This document shows positions 1-7,862 of a stretch of DNA of 60,192 nucleotides, piece by piece (position 1 is the first letter of the stretch; every line of letters begins with the position of its first letter). The position numbers and the translations under genes are program-made. The stretch comes from Mucilaginibacter sp. L294 (GTDB lineage: Bacteria > Bacteroidota > Bacteroidia > Sphingobacteriales > Sphingobacteriaceae). The DNA lies in the NCBI RefSeq assembly GCF_001636615.1, contig NZ_LGEK01000022.1, positions 1 through 60,192 on the forward strand, written 5' to 3'. A model generated the notes under the pieces. That model was not told the DNA's origin. It saw only the letters and a list, made by a program, of their open reading frames with translations, and did not search any database.

Positions 1-19
1 AGATGTGTATAAGAGACAG
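1..19 (+). other. Tn5/Nextera mosaic-end adapter sequence (not genomic)
   Basis: The first 19 bases, AGATGTGTATAAGAGACAG, are identical to the hyperactive Tn5 mosaic end used in Nextera tagmentation libraries. A 19-base exact match at the very edge of a sequence is best explained by untrimmed adapter at a contig end. Genomic sequence therefore starts at about position 20. Confidence 0.95.
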
Positions 20-52
20 TAAACAGGCAGTTTTAAAAGGACTGCCTGTTTA
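20..52. terminator. Hairpin downstream of the T6SS cargo genes
   Basis: The arms TAAACAGGCAG (20-30) and CTGCCTGTTTA (42-52) form an 11-bp perfect stem with an 11-base loop. The hairpin follows the stop at 113, so it probably terminates the leftmost minus-strand T6SS transcript. The bases that would follow it on the minus strand are replaced by adapter, so a U-run cannot be checked. On the plus strand the trailing sequence is T-rich. Confidence 0.6.
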
Positions 53-112
53 TTTATTAAACCTTTACAAAAACAGATGAGGGTTTTGGCTACCCGTTCT
101 AATACTTCAAGC

Positions 113-946
113 TTAATTACTATTAAGCAGAATATGGCTTATCACTTCCTGAGAGCCATTAAGCGTTTCTGTATAGATAGATTCGGCAGATAGGATATGG
201 TCTGACCCATCAAGCTCATATTTTGTAACCCCCTTAAAAAATAAACTCTGGATATTTCCATCTGCAATAATTTCTGCATAGGCTGCCCGAATGGCCGGCA
301 TCTGATCCTGAAAGAAAACGGTTTCGATAAAAACTGTGTGATCATTTGAGTTGAAATAGTTCTCTATCTCCAAATCAAGTTCGGGTAATATTAACGATTG
401 AACATTTTTCTTAGAAATCAGTTCTTCGGGCTCCAACAAACGATTATAAAAGGCAGGGAATATGAGGTCAAAAATAAGTGATTGCGCCACCGTTTTTATA
501 TAGCCAAAGCTTTCTTCAAAATTGGCTTTGCCTTGCTCCAGTAAACTTTTCACATTATCATTTTCTGGCAACAGCAGTAACCTTTCTTTTAAACTATTCC
601 ACTTATGCTGTAATTCTTTGATGTTATCAACTCCGGTTATCTCGCCGGTATCTTTTAATATAAATATGACATGATCGGTTACGTGCTGGTAATCGTATAA
701 AAAGTTGATCATGGAGGCCGGAAGCGCATCATGCAGGTCTTTCGGCAATTGTATATTGCTTACTGCCATATCAAAAACAGACCCGCCACCCGAACTTTTA
801 CCAATCATTTTAAGATGAAAGTCCTGTGATATCTCGTATTCCTTAAGGCACCTGTCTTCTATAAGATCAATAACGCTAAAGTGGTGTGTTAAAGAATATT
901 TATAAACCTTGCCTAAATTACGATAGTTGTAAACCCCTGAGGTCAT
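113..946 (-). CDS. T6SS-linked protein of unknown function, paralogue of the gene at 2950-3864
   Basis: This is a 277-residue protein with no signal peptide or TM segment. The ATG at 946 was chosen over an upstream in-frame start at 1081 because it overlaps the preceding stop as ATGA, which suggests translational coupling, and because the upstream part would lie inside that gene. The N-terminal half matches the protein at 2950-3864: a (K)xxxYxxxxxxHFSV start, a conserved RC, an (F/V)FD(M/W) segment, then a G(E/Q)IxxVxN stretch followed by (W)NSLKERL or WLKLKENL. It is the last gene of the PAAR/VgrG cargo operon. No toxin or enzyme motif is visible. Its position suggests a T6SS adaptor or chaperone, but it could also be a second immunity protein; this is inference. 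Confidence 0.75.
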   Translation of the reverse strand: MTSGVYNYRNLGKVYKYSLTHHFSVIDLIEDRCLKEYEISQDFHLKMIGKSSGGGSVFDMAVSNIQLPKDLHDALPASMINFLYDYQHVTDHVIFILKDTGEITGVDNIKELQHKWNSLKERLLLLPENDNVKSLLEQGKANFEESFGYIKTVAQSLIFDLIFPAFYNRLLEPEELISKKNVQSLILPELDLEIENYFNSNDHTVFIETVFFQDQMPAIRAAYAEIIADGNIQSLFFKGVTKYELDGSDHILSAESIYTETLNGSQEVISHILLNSN

Positions 947-1587
947 ATATTTTTGCGATTTGGTCCTGTTCCTAATAACTTCTCGTAGTACCTGTCTTGC
1001 GAGGCCTGTGTCCAATAAGTAAACCTGGTTCTCACAAACAAACAAAACACTGTATATATAAATAATGGCAACATAACCCAAAACCAGGTATTATAACTCT
1101 GCCCCCTTACTGTTGAACCTTCAGAAAGAACACTTTTCCCGTTTATATTTAATCCGTAAACTTTTACGCTCGAGGATTCCTGCGGCCATAGCACCTGTTG
1201 CTGCCCAACCTTTTCATATATAGTAGGCGTTTGTAAATTTTTTTCATCACTTGCTTTTATTTTAAAAGAAGCGATATCTCCAACTTTAAAATCATTACTG
1301 CTAAATTGCCAATTTTCAAATACGCTGGCATCTTCAAGCAAAAAATTCTTTCTGTAGCCGTCCAGCTGGATATGATAATACGTGCTTCGCCCACTATATT
1401 TACCCACGCCACCGCCTTTACTCCCAACTTTAATATCTATTATTTTACCATGCACAAGGTTTGGTGATAGTTGTTTCCTAATGCTAATGGTTTCATAGTT
1501 AAATAATAACAGAATTAACAACACTGCACCCCCGCATTGTAAATACATACGAGGGTATGAAGGGGGGAAAAATAAATTAAATAACAT
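943..1587 (-). CDS. Two-TM membrane protein, candidate immunity protein to the PAAR effector
   Basis: The protein has 214 residues, with a hydrophobic segment near residues 14-31, a polar central region of about 130 residues rich in beta-type sequence, and a second TM near 166-187. This resembles the general layout of DUF3592-type membrane proteins, although no family is certain. The gene lies directly after the TM-containing PAAR protein gene (35-bp gap) and overlaps the next gene by ATGA. An inner-membrane protein encoded immediately downstream of a T6SS spike-tip effector is a typical immunity arrangement. The immunity role is inferred from position only. Confidence 0.7.
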   Translation of the reverse strand: MLFNLFFPPSYPRMYLQCGGAVLLILLLFNYETISIRKQLSPNLVHGKIIDIKVGSKGGGVGKYSGRSTYYHIQLDGYRKNFLLEDASVFENWQFSSNDFKVGDIASFKIKASDEKNLQTPTIYEKVGQQQVLWPQESSSVKVYGLNINGKSVLSEGSTVRGQSYNTWFWVMLPLFIYTVFCLFVRTRFTYWTQASQDRYYEKLLGTGPNRKNI

Positions 1588-1621
1588 AGCTATTTTTTTA
1601 AATAGTTAACTGACAACGCCC

Positions 1622-2944
1622 CTATTTTTCAAGCGCTACCACGTTAAGGCCTAACTTTTGGATAACTTCGTTTTGCCATTGTTCTGCATGGTCATTTATG
1701 GCTTTGTTTGCTTTGTTATTGGCAACGTTATTTACTACACCAATTGCTACGCCAACTCCCCAACTTTTTAAGAATCCCCAGCCTGCTTTCGCCAGGTACC
1801 GTGCCTGGCTTTCCCTATATGCCGCGGTATTATTCATCGTATTCGTTCTGGCTTGGTTTTCAGCATTTGTTTTAGCCTGCTCAATTGCCTGTTCCCTCAG
1901 TCGGGTAGCATCCTGTTGTGCCTGGGCTTTCCGGACATTCGCGTCTCTCCTGGCAGCTTGCATTGCCTGGCTTCTGGCCTGCTTATCTGCTGCCTTTCCA
2001 GATTCGCCTTCCATCTGCGCCATGCGTTTATACATATCCTTGTATTGGCCCCTGGCTACGCGTTCGTCTGCATTGATCTGTGTATTCTGCCTTTGAACTT
2101 CGCTGTTATAAGCGCGGTCGCCCGCGGCCTGGCCTGTCGTGTTTTGTCTTGCAGCTTGTGCGGCCTGGTTTGCACTCGATGTACGGGCGGCGTCAGCATC
2201 AGAATTTATGGAGGTGAAATTATCATAATCGCCTGCATTTCTTGACACATACTGTCCATCGGCACCCTTTTCCCAAAAAGGGGTTCCGTCACCTAAATAG
2301 CCGCCATATTCTTTGGTTTTCCCTGCCACATCACTGGCCGCCGGATCTTCTCCGGTGATCTTTTTAGATACAGGTTGTGTTACATATTTATCAGTTGCAA
2401 GGTTTACAGCAAAGTTTGTTGCTGTATAGCCTAATGCGATTTTTAAAGTATAATTCTTAAATATCTGCACCGCACCTTGCCCGCCAATATAAATCAGAAA
2501 AGCATCCAGTACGGTACTGGCAAAGTTAACACCGGCCCTTAAACTGGCAACCAGTGGGCTAAAAGTTGGTGTAACTACCCCGCCAATAGGGCAGTCAATA
2601 AACGATTTATCTGTTAATGCATTTTTGCCCTGTACAATTACTTTGGGGTGAAAGTTTTTCCATTTTTGTGCGTAGGTAGCAATAGCACAAATACCTATGC
2701 CTATGATAAGGCCTATTAAAAAAGCAGCAACAAAACTTAACGCAGCAATAAATACGGCAGCCAATACAGCTAATAAAATAGCGTATTTGCAACTGAAGGG
2801 GGTAAAACGGTCATCAGTATTAGCCATTTTAAAACCTTTGTTATTAACCGTTCTGTTGGCCGATATAATTTTCATCCGCCCGGGCAGCACACCATTAGTG
2901 CAGCTTGCAAAAGTTTTATCATTTATATAATATTCCTTGCCCAT
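1622..2944 (-). CDS. PAAR-like (DUF4280-type) spike-tip protein with internal TM hairpin, candidate T6SS effector
   Basis: The protein has 440 residues. Residues 1-50 (MGKEYYINDKTFASCTNGV..., PFSC) and 94-125 (KW, V.VQGKNALTDKSFIDCPIGG) resemble the two halves of the DUF4280 PAAR-like fold, with conserved Cys at 15, 52 and 118. Residues 53-92 are strongly hydrophobic (a TM hairpin) and split the PAAR fold. A second hydrophobic stretch covers about 140-185. Residues 250-385 are Ala/Gln/Arg-rich and probably form a long helix or coiled coil. The C-terminus (385-410) is again hydrophobic and Gly/Val-rich. No known toxin domain is visible. The protein should cap VgrG, and membrane insertion or pore formation is a plausible activity. 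The gene ends an effector cluster that starts at vgrG, and its likely immunity gene follows. Confidence 0.75.
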   Translation of the reverse strand: MGKEYYINDKTFASCTNGVLPGRMKIISANRTVNNKGFKMANTDDRFTPFSCKYAILLAVLAAVFIAALSFVAAFLIGLIIGIGICAIATYAQKWKNFHPKVIVQGKNALTDKSFIDCPIGGVVTPTFSPLVASLRAGVNFASTVLDAFLIYIGGQGAVQIFKNYTLKIALGYTATNFAVNLATDKYVTQPVSKKITGEDPAASDVAGKTKEYGGYLGDGTPFWEKGADGQYVSRNAGDYDNFTSINSDADAARTSSANQAAQAARQNTTGQAAGDRAYNSEVQRQNTQINADERVARGQYKDMYKRMAQMEGESGKAADKQARSQAMQAARRDANVRKAQAQQDATRLREQAIEQAKTNAENQARTNTMNNTAAYRESQARYLAKAGWGFLKSWGVGVAIGVVNNVANNKANKAINDHAEQWQNEVIQKLGLNVVALEK

Positions 2945-2949
2945 GGTAC

Positions 2950-3864
2950 TTAGTTAATAGATCTTATACTACAAAAGTGGCTTACCTCAAGGTCGTGGTT
3001 TACTTTTTCAAGCAAGTTGTATTTAGCTGAGCCTATCATTTGGTCGGCTTCTGATATTTGATATTCGGCAGCATAATCATATATGTACACCTTTATTTCC
3101 TGTTCAGCAAAAGGGAAGTTTTTTAACATTTTGGTCATTCTGCCTTTATCCAGTCTTGCCTTGTCGGCGTTTCTGGATATCACAAAATCAATGATATCCT
3201 TATCGTCCGGGTTACGGCTCCAACTGGTGCTTTGTACCAGGGGGATAATCATTTTTTCTGCACGCTCATTCATCAAAATATTTGATGGCTGTTCCATTCT
3301 AACTAACGCATCCTCTTTTTCTTTTGTTTTGCCCATGGTGTTACGGAAAAAAAAAGTACCGAAAACCGGGTCTTGGTTCAAAAGTTCCTCTAACGGAAAA
3401 TCCAGGCTATGTTCCAGATCCCCGTCGGCAATAAACTTATCTTTGTAGGCTTCCTCAATAGGCCAATCTTTAGCGTTGCTATATAAATTCTCCTTCAATT
3501 TAAGCCAGTTGCCCTTTATCTCTTCTTTATTTAGTACGCTTACAATTTGGCCCTGGTCGCCAATAAGTAACCGCAAATGGTCTTTTATGCCGGCAAGTTT
3601 TTCAAGTACAACTATCTGTTCGCCAAGGTATTCCATCCCTTTGTACATTTGCTTTTCAAGTACACGCCAGTCAAAAACAAAGCCCCTGCTGTTTTTTTCG
3701 AGTACGCTAACTTCAAACACAAAGTTATTTTCGCACCGGTTCATTACAGACTCATTAACGCTAAAATGATTATAGGTACGCGCCTCGTAACGGTGTGTTT
3801 TACCCCTGTCTACCTCAAAATCTACCCCCTTAGTCTCTTCATCAGAAATTAGCCATTTGAACAT
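2950..3864 (-). CDS. T6SS-linked protein of unknown function between vgrG and PAAR gene, candidate adaptor
   Basis: This is a 304-residue soluble protein with no signal peptide. It is paralogous to the protein at 113-946: both share an N-terminal Y.....HFSV....RC pattern, (F/V)FD(M/W) and an I.(D/K)..GQI..V segment. It lies between vgrG (43-bp gap) and the PAAR-like gene (5-bp gap), so it is almost certainly co-transcribed with them. In proteobacterial T6SS this slot often holds an Eag/DcrB-type chaperone that shields the TM segments of PAAR effectors. The present protein is larger and not visibly related, so the adaptor role is inferred from context and from the TM segments in the neighbouring effector. 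Confidence 0.75.
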   Translation of the reverse strand: MFKWLISDEETKGVDFEVDRGKTHRYEARTYNHFSVNESVMNRCENNFVFEVSVLEKNSRGFVFDWRVLEKQMYKGMEYLGEQIVVLEKLAGIKDHLRLLIGDQGQIVSVLNKEEIKGNWLKLKENLYSNAKDWPIEEAYKDKFIADGDLEHSLDFPLEELLNQDPVFGTFFFRNTMGKTKEKEDALVRMEQPSNILMNERAEKMIIPLVQSTSWSRNPDDKDIIDFVISRNADKARLDKGRMTKMLKNFPFAEQEIKVYIYDYAAEYQISEADQMIGSAKYNLLEKVNHDLEVSHFCSIRSIN

Positions 3865-3907
3865 ATATAGATCTTAGAAAGTATTTTATTTGTGCCTTTA
3901 TCTATTT

Positions 3908-5686
3908 TTAATTTATATCCACTTCTGTAGAGTGTATAGTAATCTTATTGGGTGTTATCTCTATTTTACTTCCGCCACATATTAACGTGATAGATTTCGC
4001 ACCATTTAATTCTATGGTACCATCTTTATTAAGTTTTAATTTACTACTCCCTGTTGTAATGCTGCTAAGATCTTTTGACAGGATATCAACAGAACCCGAT
4101 TTACTATTAACGATGAGGCTGTTTTCTGCCACGCCACCCTCTTTTGCAGGTGCAGGGGATTGAAGCGTAACACTGGTTGCGGCCGAGCCTGCCATGGTAC
4201 CATTTGGCTCATTTACATGAATCATGTTTGCTAATGAAGTAGCTAATGATAAAGCGTGTACCCCATCATCAAATTTCAAATGGCTCCCTCTTCGCGAATG
4301 CATCCCCTTAATATCGCTATTAGTAAAGCCCCCGCTATCAACATTATTACTGTGATATACGCTACCTAAAATAACAGGCCGGGCTATGTTACCTTCCTCA
4401 AAGTCAACAATCACCTGGTCGCCCTTCTCTGGTACTACTAAAAACCCACGATTTTTCCCAGTATCTCCACTACCTGCATTGGGGCTCATTACCCGTAGCC
4501 ATTCGGTTGGGTCGTTGGCGGTACACTGCCATTTAAACTGTACTTTAACACGGCCTTGTTTTTTAGGATCGTCGTTATCAATAACAGTAGCCAGTTGCAT
4601 ATCGGCCATTGGTTTTTGTGCATTCTTAACAAGCAGTTTCTCGCTATCAGCGGATACGCCTTCAAAGGTATTTTGGTAATGCCCTACCCCATCTAACTGG
4701 TGATAAACGGCTGTTACTAAAAACTTACCAAAATCCTGTACCTCAAAGCCAATTTGCCCGCGCATGCTTGTACTGATGTTTACAACTTTGCCCAAAGCAA
4801 CCTTCGGGTTATCGCCGTTACCCATAATACTTAACAATTCGGATACGATGGCCTTATGCTCATCATTTACAAACGTGTCTATATCCTTCTGTGAGTTTAC
4901 CCTTACATCAAGCGGCTCATTATATTGTTTGCTGTATACCTGGTTAGAGGCTGATATAGCGTGTGAAAGATCGGCCGAGCCGTTACTGGCGCCTGATGGT
5001 TTGGAGCTTAACAACTGATCCTGTACCGAGTTGTATGAGAACTTCTGATAGCTAAGCGGGGAAATCTGCATGCCATATTGGATACTGTGCAAATCGCGGC
5101 CGTATATCAAAGTTATCTCCTCAAGTTTTGCAGGCTTACCAAAATTCAGTTTAGTACCATCATAGTAAAACCACTCGTGGTATTCGGCCGAAAGGCGGTT
5201 GATAAACTCAAAATCGCTTTCGCGATACTGTATCAGGTAATCAATTGGTGCTGTGTATGTTGGTGCAATGTTAAAGCTCAGGTCATTTTGTGGTGCATCG
5301 GCAGTTGCCTGCTGCAAAATTGTTTTCAGATCTTTATTCAGATAAGATCCTAAATCGGCACCGCGGTCAATCAATATACTTGGGCTAAACCCACTTATCA
5401 CAATATCACCCTGAAAACCGTGACTTTGCGCAATCTCTACCCGGGTAATTTTGCCTGTAAACTGGTGTTCGGCATCTTCGCCGGTACCAAATTGCACGGT
5501 AAGGTTTTTACCAATAAAATTTTTAGATTTTTCCAGTGTTACCTTATTTGTATTCTCTATCTGGTCGTGGTTAAAACGCAGTTGAAAAGTATGGTGTTCG
5601 TTAAAACGTTGTTCCAGCGTAAAAGATGAGAAATGCGCTATCGGCGTACCCTCTATACTAATATCTACTTTTATCTTGCTATCCAT
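3908..5686 (-). CDS. vgrG: T6SS spike protein VgrG (TssI)
   Basis: The protein has 592 residues. The N-terminal part (about 1-360) follows the phage gpD/gp27-like pattern (FTLEQRFNEHHTFQLRF, YRESDFEFINRLSAEYHEWFYYDG). A gp5 OB-fold starts near residue 375 (DPKKQGRVKVQFKW...EWLRV..PNAG). The C-terminus is a short beta-helical spike ending in SKIEITPNKITIHSTEVDIN. There is no C-terminal toxin extension, so effectors must be loaded non-covalently, through the PAAR-like protein or inside the Hcp tube. The gene heads the cargo block containing the candidate adaptor, PAAR and immunity genes. Confidence 0.95.
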   Translation of the reverse strand: MDSKIKVDISIEGTPIAHFSSFTLEQRFNEHHTFQLRFNHDQIENTNKVTLEKSKNFIGKNLTVQFGTGEDAEHQFTGKITRVEIAQSHGFQGDIVISGFSPSILIDRGADLGSYLNKDLKTILQQATADAPQNDLSFNIAPTYTAPIDYLIQYRESDFEFINRLSAEYHEWFYYDGTKLNFGKPAKLEEITLIYGRDLHSIQYGMQISPLSYQKFSYNSVQDQLLSSKPSGASNGSADLSHAISASNQVYSKQYNEPLDVRVNSQKDIDTFVNDEHKAIVSELLSIMGNGDNPKVALGKVVNISTSMRGQIGFEVQDFGKFLVTAVYHQLDGVGHYQNTFEGVSADSEKLLVKNAQKPMADMQLATVIDNDDPKKQGRVKVQFKWQCTANDPTEWLRVMSPNAGSGDTGKNRGFLVVPEKGDQVIVDFEEGNIARPVILGSVYHSNNVDSGGFTNSDIKGMHSRRGSHLKFDDGVHALSLATSLANMIHVNEPNGTMAGSAATSVTLQSPAPAKEGGVAENSLIVNSKSGSVDILSKDLSSITTGSSKLKLNKDGTIELNGAKSITLICGGSKIEITPNKITIHSTEVDIN

Positions 5687-5702
5687 AATATTAGGCTTAG
5701 TG

Positions 5703-6320
5703 TTATTTTAATGGCCAGGGCCTGTAGTAGCTTATAACTTTATAAGCACCTTTTACTTTACCAAAAACAAAACCGAAAGAGGTTTCTTTACCGTTATTTT
5801 CGGTGTATTGCTTTTCTAATTCGTATAGTGTACTGCCTTTATCTGTAACCTCTTTTAAGGTTAAATAGTAATTTTCGGCAGTGGATTTATCAATTTCTGA
5901 AAGTTCGTCCTCTTTGCTTGCTGGTATAAGTTTTACAGCGTCTTTAGTGAAAATATCACCATAATACTGCGGAAACTCGTTCGCGGTTATCAGGCCGTCC
6001 TTTGCGTTAACAGGATTGCTTTTCACCTCGTCGTTAGTCCATTGCGGTAAAGTTTGCAGCGGGAAACTAAACATTTGAGTAAGCTGTGCCTTGTTACCGG
6101 CCTTAACGGCATCTTTAAATTTCGTAAAAAACAGTCTGAACTGTTGTTCATCCGTTCCTGTACTTTCCGCAATAGGGCTAACAGCAGCAGTATCTTTTGC
6201 GTTGATAGCCGTTGTTGCAGAATCTGCCTTTTTGTTACCTGTAGCGTTTCCATTGCACGCGTAAACCACGGGCAGCAGGAGTGCTATAATTATAAGCCTT
6301 ATGTATGTTAACCGCTTCAT
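5703..6320 (-). CDS. Lipoprotein, candidate immunity to the lysozyme-like effector
   Basis: The 205-residue protein starts with a signal peptide and lipobox (MKRLTYIRLIIIALLLPVVYAC; acylated Cys at 22) and a Ser/Thr/Ala-rich linker. A compact domain of about 150 residues follows, with FRLFFTKFKDAVKAGNK and MFSFPLQTLP segments that suggest an NTF2-like or small alpha/beta fold. The start is only 3 bases after the stop of the putative peptidoglycan hydrolase gene, so the two are translationally linked. A periplasm-facing lipoprotein is the right location for protection against a cell-wall-degrading effector. The immunity role is inferred. Confidence 0.8.
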   Translation of the reverse strand: MKRLTYIRLIIIALLLPVVYACNGNATGNKKADSATTAINAKDTAAVSPIAESTGTDEQQFRLFFTKFKDAVKAGNKAQLTQMFSFPLQTLPQWTNDEVKSNPVNAKDGLITANEFPQYYGDIFTKDAVKLIPASKEDELSEIDKSTAENYYLTLKEVTDKGSTLYELEKQYTENNGKETSFGFVFGKVKGAYKVISYYRPWPLK

Positions 6321-6323
6321 TTA

Positions 6324-7286
6324 TTAATTTCTGGGGATGCTTATTAAAGCCCTTTGTTCCATTCGTTTTAAAATAACAGCGGCACCTAATTGGCTGGATA
6401 CCGCATCAGCATCATAAACACCATCCTTAACATACTTGCCTTTGGTATAATGGTTAGAGTAGCTCCACAAATAAGGCGTGTGGATACCCTTCCGGTTATA
6501 GCCAAAGCCATTATAGCCTTCCAGTTTAAGCAGTATAAATGATAAGCTCCAGTTGGTAACCTGATCATACTTCATCAGTTTTATGGCATCAACAGCACTT
6601 TCTTCAAAAGTAAATGGCGGTGCATGCCCTACTTTTGGCCTGTTGGCCGGTACGTGCACGGTGTAACCGGTTAATGGGTCACCATTATGCAAATGATGTT
6701 TAAAACTAAAGTTACACTCCATGTAATGCACACAGGCTATAAAGTACCAGGGCACTGATGAGCCGGCAAAGAAATTTGTCCCGCCAAAAATATCGCGGTT
6801 TAAACCAAAAGGATCATTATTGGGGATGTACTTGCCTGTTAAAATATCATATTTTTGAGGGGTGAACCCAAACGTAGGCTTTGGCAAACTAAATGGTGTT
6901 GATGGCGGCGCAGTTAGGTTTTTTACCGCGGCTGTATCTAAAGGTATTGGGTTTGTAACGGTAGAGTCGGCAACTGTGTTGATTGAATCGGCCAGTGAGG
7001 GGAACCGGGTATAAAAAGGCGTATATGATGATTGAAATAATGGTTGGTTATTTACCAGCAATGAGCTGATGCCCCCACCTTTTACCAAACTGGAAACACC
7101 CTCGTACCTTGCCCTGTTTACAACTATCTTTTCGTCAATTATTTTATCTATAGCAGCTATCTTTTCCTTTTTAATTTCGCAGGTATTAAAAAGCAATATG
7201 TATTCCATAGCTGTAGGGGCTACAGACTTAACTTTTTTGCGAATGGTAGGTGAACCGTGCTTAATTATTCTTTTCTTTTTTTTCAT
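6324..7286 (-). CDS. Lysozyme-like peptidoglycan hydrolase, candidate T6SS effector
   Basis: The protein has 320 residues. The N-terminal about 170 residues are basic then Pro/Ser/Thr-rich with no signal peptide, consistent with T6SS export rather than Sec. Residues 177-310 carry a conserved 'lysozyme family' core: VPWYFIACVHYMECNF, HLHNGDPLTGYTVHVPANRP, PPFTFEESAVDA, LLKLEGYNGFGY, GIHTPYLWSYSNHYTKGKY and ...DADAVSSQLGAA. Glu190 in HYMEC is the probable catalytic acid, and Glu256 in LEGYNG is probably structural or a substrate ligand. The gene follows the two hcp genes after a terminator and precedes a lipoprotein gene by 3 bases, giving an effector-immunity pair. The hydrolase family assignment is from memory of the motif pattern. 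Confidence 0.85.
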   Translation of the reverse strand: MKKKKRIIKHGSPTIRKKVKSVAPTAMEYILLFNTCEIKKEKIAAIDKIIDEKIVVNRARYEGVSSLVKGGGISSLLVNNQPLFQSSYTPFYTRFPSLADSINTVADSTVTNPIPLDTAAVKNLTAPPSTPFSLPKPTFGFTPQKYDILTGKYIPNNDPFGLNRDIFGGTNFFAGSSVPWYFIACVHYMECNFSFKHHLHNGDPLTGYTVHVPANRPKVGHAPPFTFEESAVDAIKLMKYDQVTNWSLSFILLKLEGYNGFGYNRKGIHTPYLWSYSNHYTKGKYVKDGVYDADAVSSQLGAAVILKRMEQRALISIPRN

Positions 7287-7314
7287 TAGGTAGATTAAAA
7301 AAGAAGCTGATCTG

Positions 7315-7354
7315 ACTTAAAAAAACGGAGAAGATACTCTTCTATCTTCTCCGT
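7315..7354 (-). terminator. Rho-independent terminator after the second hcp gene
   Basis: Read on the minus strand, a perfect 12-bp stem (7343-7354 with 7325-7336, arm ACGGAGAAGATA on the plus strand) and a 6-base loop are followed directly by a run of U from the A-tract at 7318-7325. The terminator lies 30 bases after the hcp stop and 38 bases before the effector start, so it uncouples the abundant tube protein from the toxin genes. Confidence 0.85.
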
Positions 7355-7383
7355 ATCTTGGTTTTTATGAGTACTACTTATTC

Positions 7384-7776
7384 CTATTTCGGCCAGTCGT
7401 TCTCGTGCTCGGCGTTGCCAATTTTAAGCTTGCGTGCCGATAATACAAAACTAAGGGTCATAGGTGCGTTACCTACAATGGAGATACCCTCGTTGTATTG
7501 GATGATGTAACCATCCTCAAAAGACAGTTCTTTCATTTTAGCGTCTTCTTCAGATTTTTTGAAGGTGATTGTTCCGCTTAATGGTTTGTATTGGTTGTTA
7601 ACCATCGATTCGATAACGGAAGTATCTTCTGTTGATTCTACTTCAATTTGGATGGTACCGCCATAAACACCTGATGATGGGCGACCTTTCGCATCAACAT
7701 CCCTGCTTAGCGCGTAACTGCATTGCAGCACGTCAAACTCTTTCGAGCCTATGTTAATTCTTGCTTTAAAAGCCAT
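7384..7776 (-). CDS. hcp: T6SS tube protein Hcp/TssD (copy 2)
   Basis: The protein has 130 residues, starting MAFKARINI at the ATG at 7776. An upstream in-frame start at 7842 would add a non-conserved extension, while 7776 matches the start of the other copy. Conserved TssD-type features are CSYALSRDVDAKGRPSSGVY, STEDTSVIESMVNNQYKP, KELSFEDGYI and NAEHENDWPK. The sequence is roughly 70% identical by eye to the copy at 7863-8264, with most changes in exposed segments. The gene is followed by a strong terminator. Two Hcp variants may form mixed tubes or carry different cargo. Confidence 0.95.
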   Translation of the reverse strand: MAFKARINIGSKEFDVLQCSYALSRDVDAKGRPSSGVYGGTIQIEVESTEDTSVIESMVNNQYKPLSGTITFKKSEEDAKMKELSFEDGYIIQYNEGISIVGNAPMTLSFVLSARKLKIGNAEHENDWPK

Positions 7777-7862
7777 GTTAGTAAATTTTTTTGTGTAACA
7801 ATCAGAGGCACCCTTTACCATTACAGCAAAGTGCAAACTCAATTAATTAAAATAAGATGGAA

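Noticed and set aside
944..1081. Longer start for the leftmost gene
   Set aside because: It would overlap the membrane-protein gene by 139 bases, and the extension has no similarity to the paralogue. The ATGA start at 946 fits better.
1698..2245. Plus-strand open frames opposite the PAAR-like gene
   Set aside because: They are antisense shadows of its Ala/Gln/Arg-rich segment, with hydrophobic, Cys-rich translations typical of such shadows.
7777..7842. N-terminal extension of Hcp copy 2
   Set aside because: The paralogue starts at the equivalent MAFKAR position, and Hcp proteins begin there.
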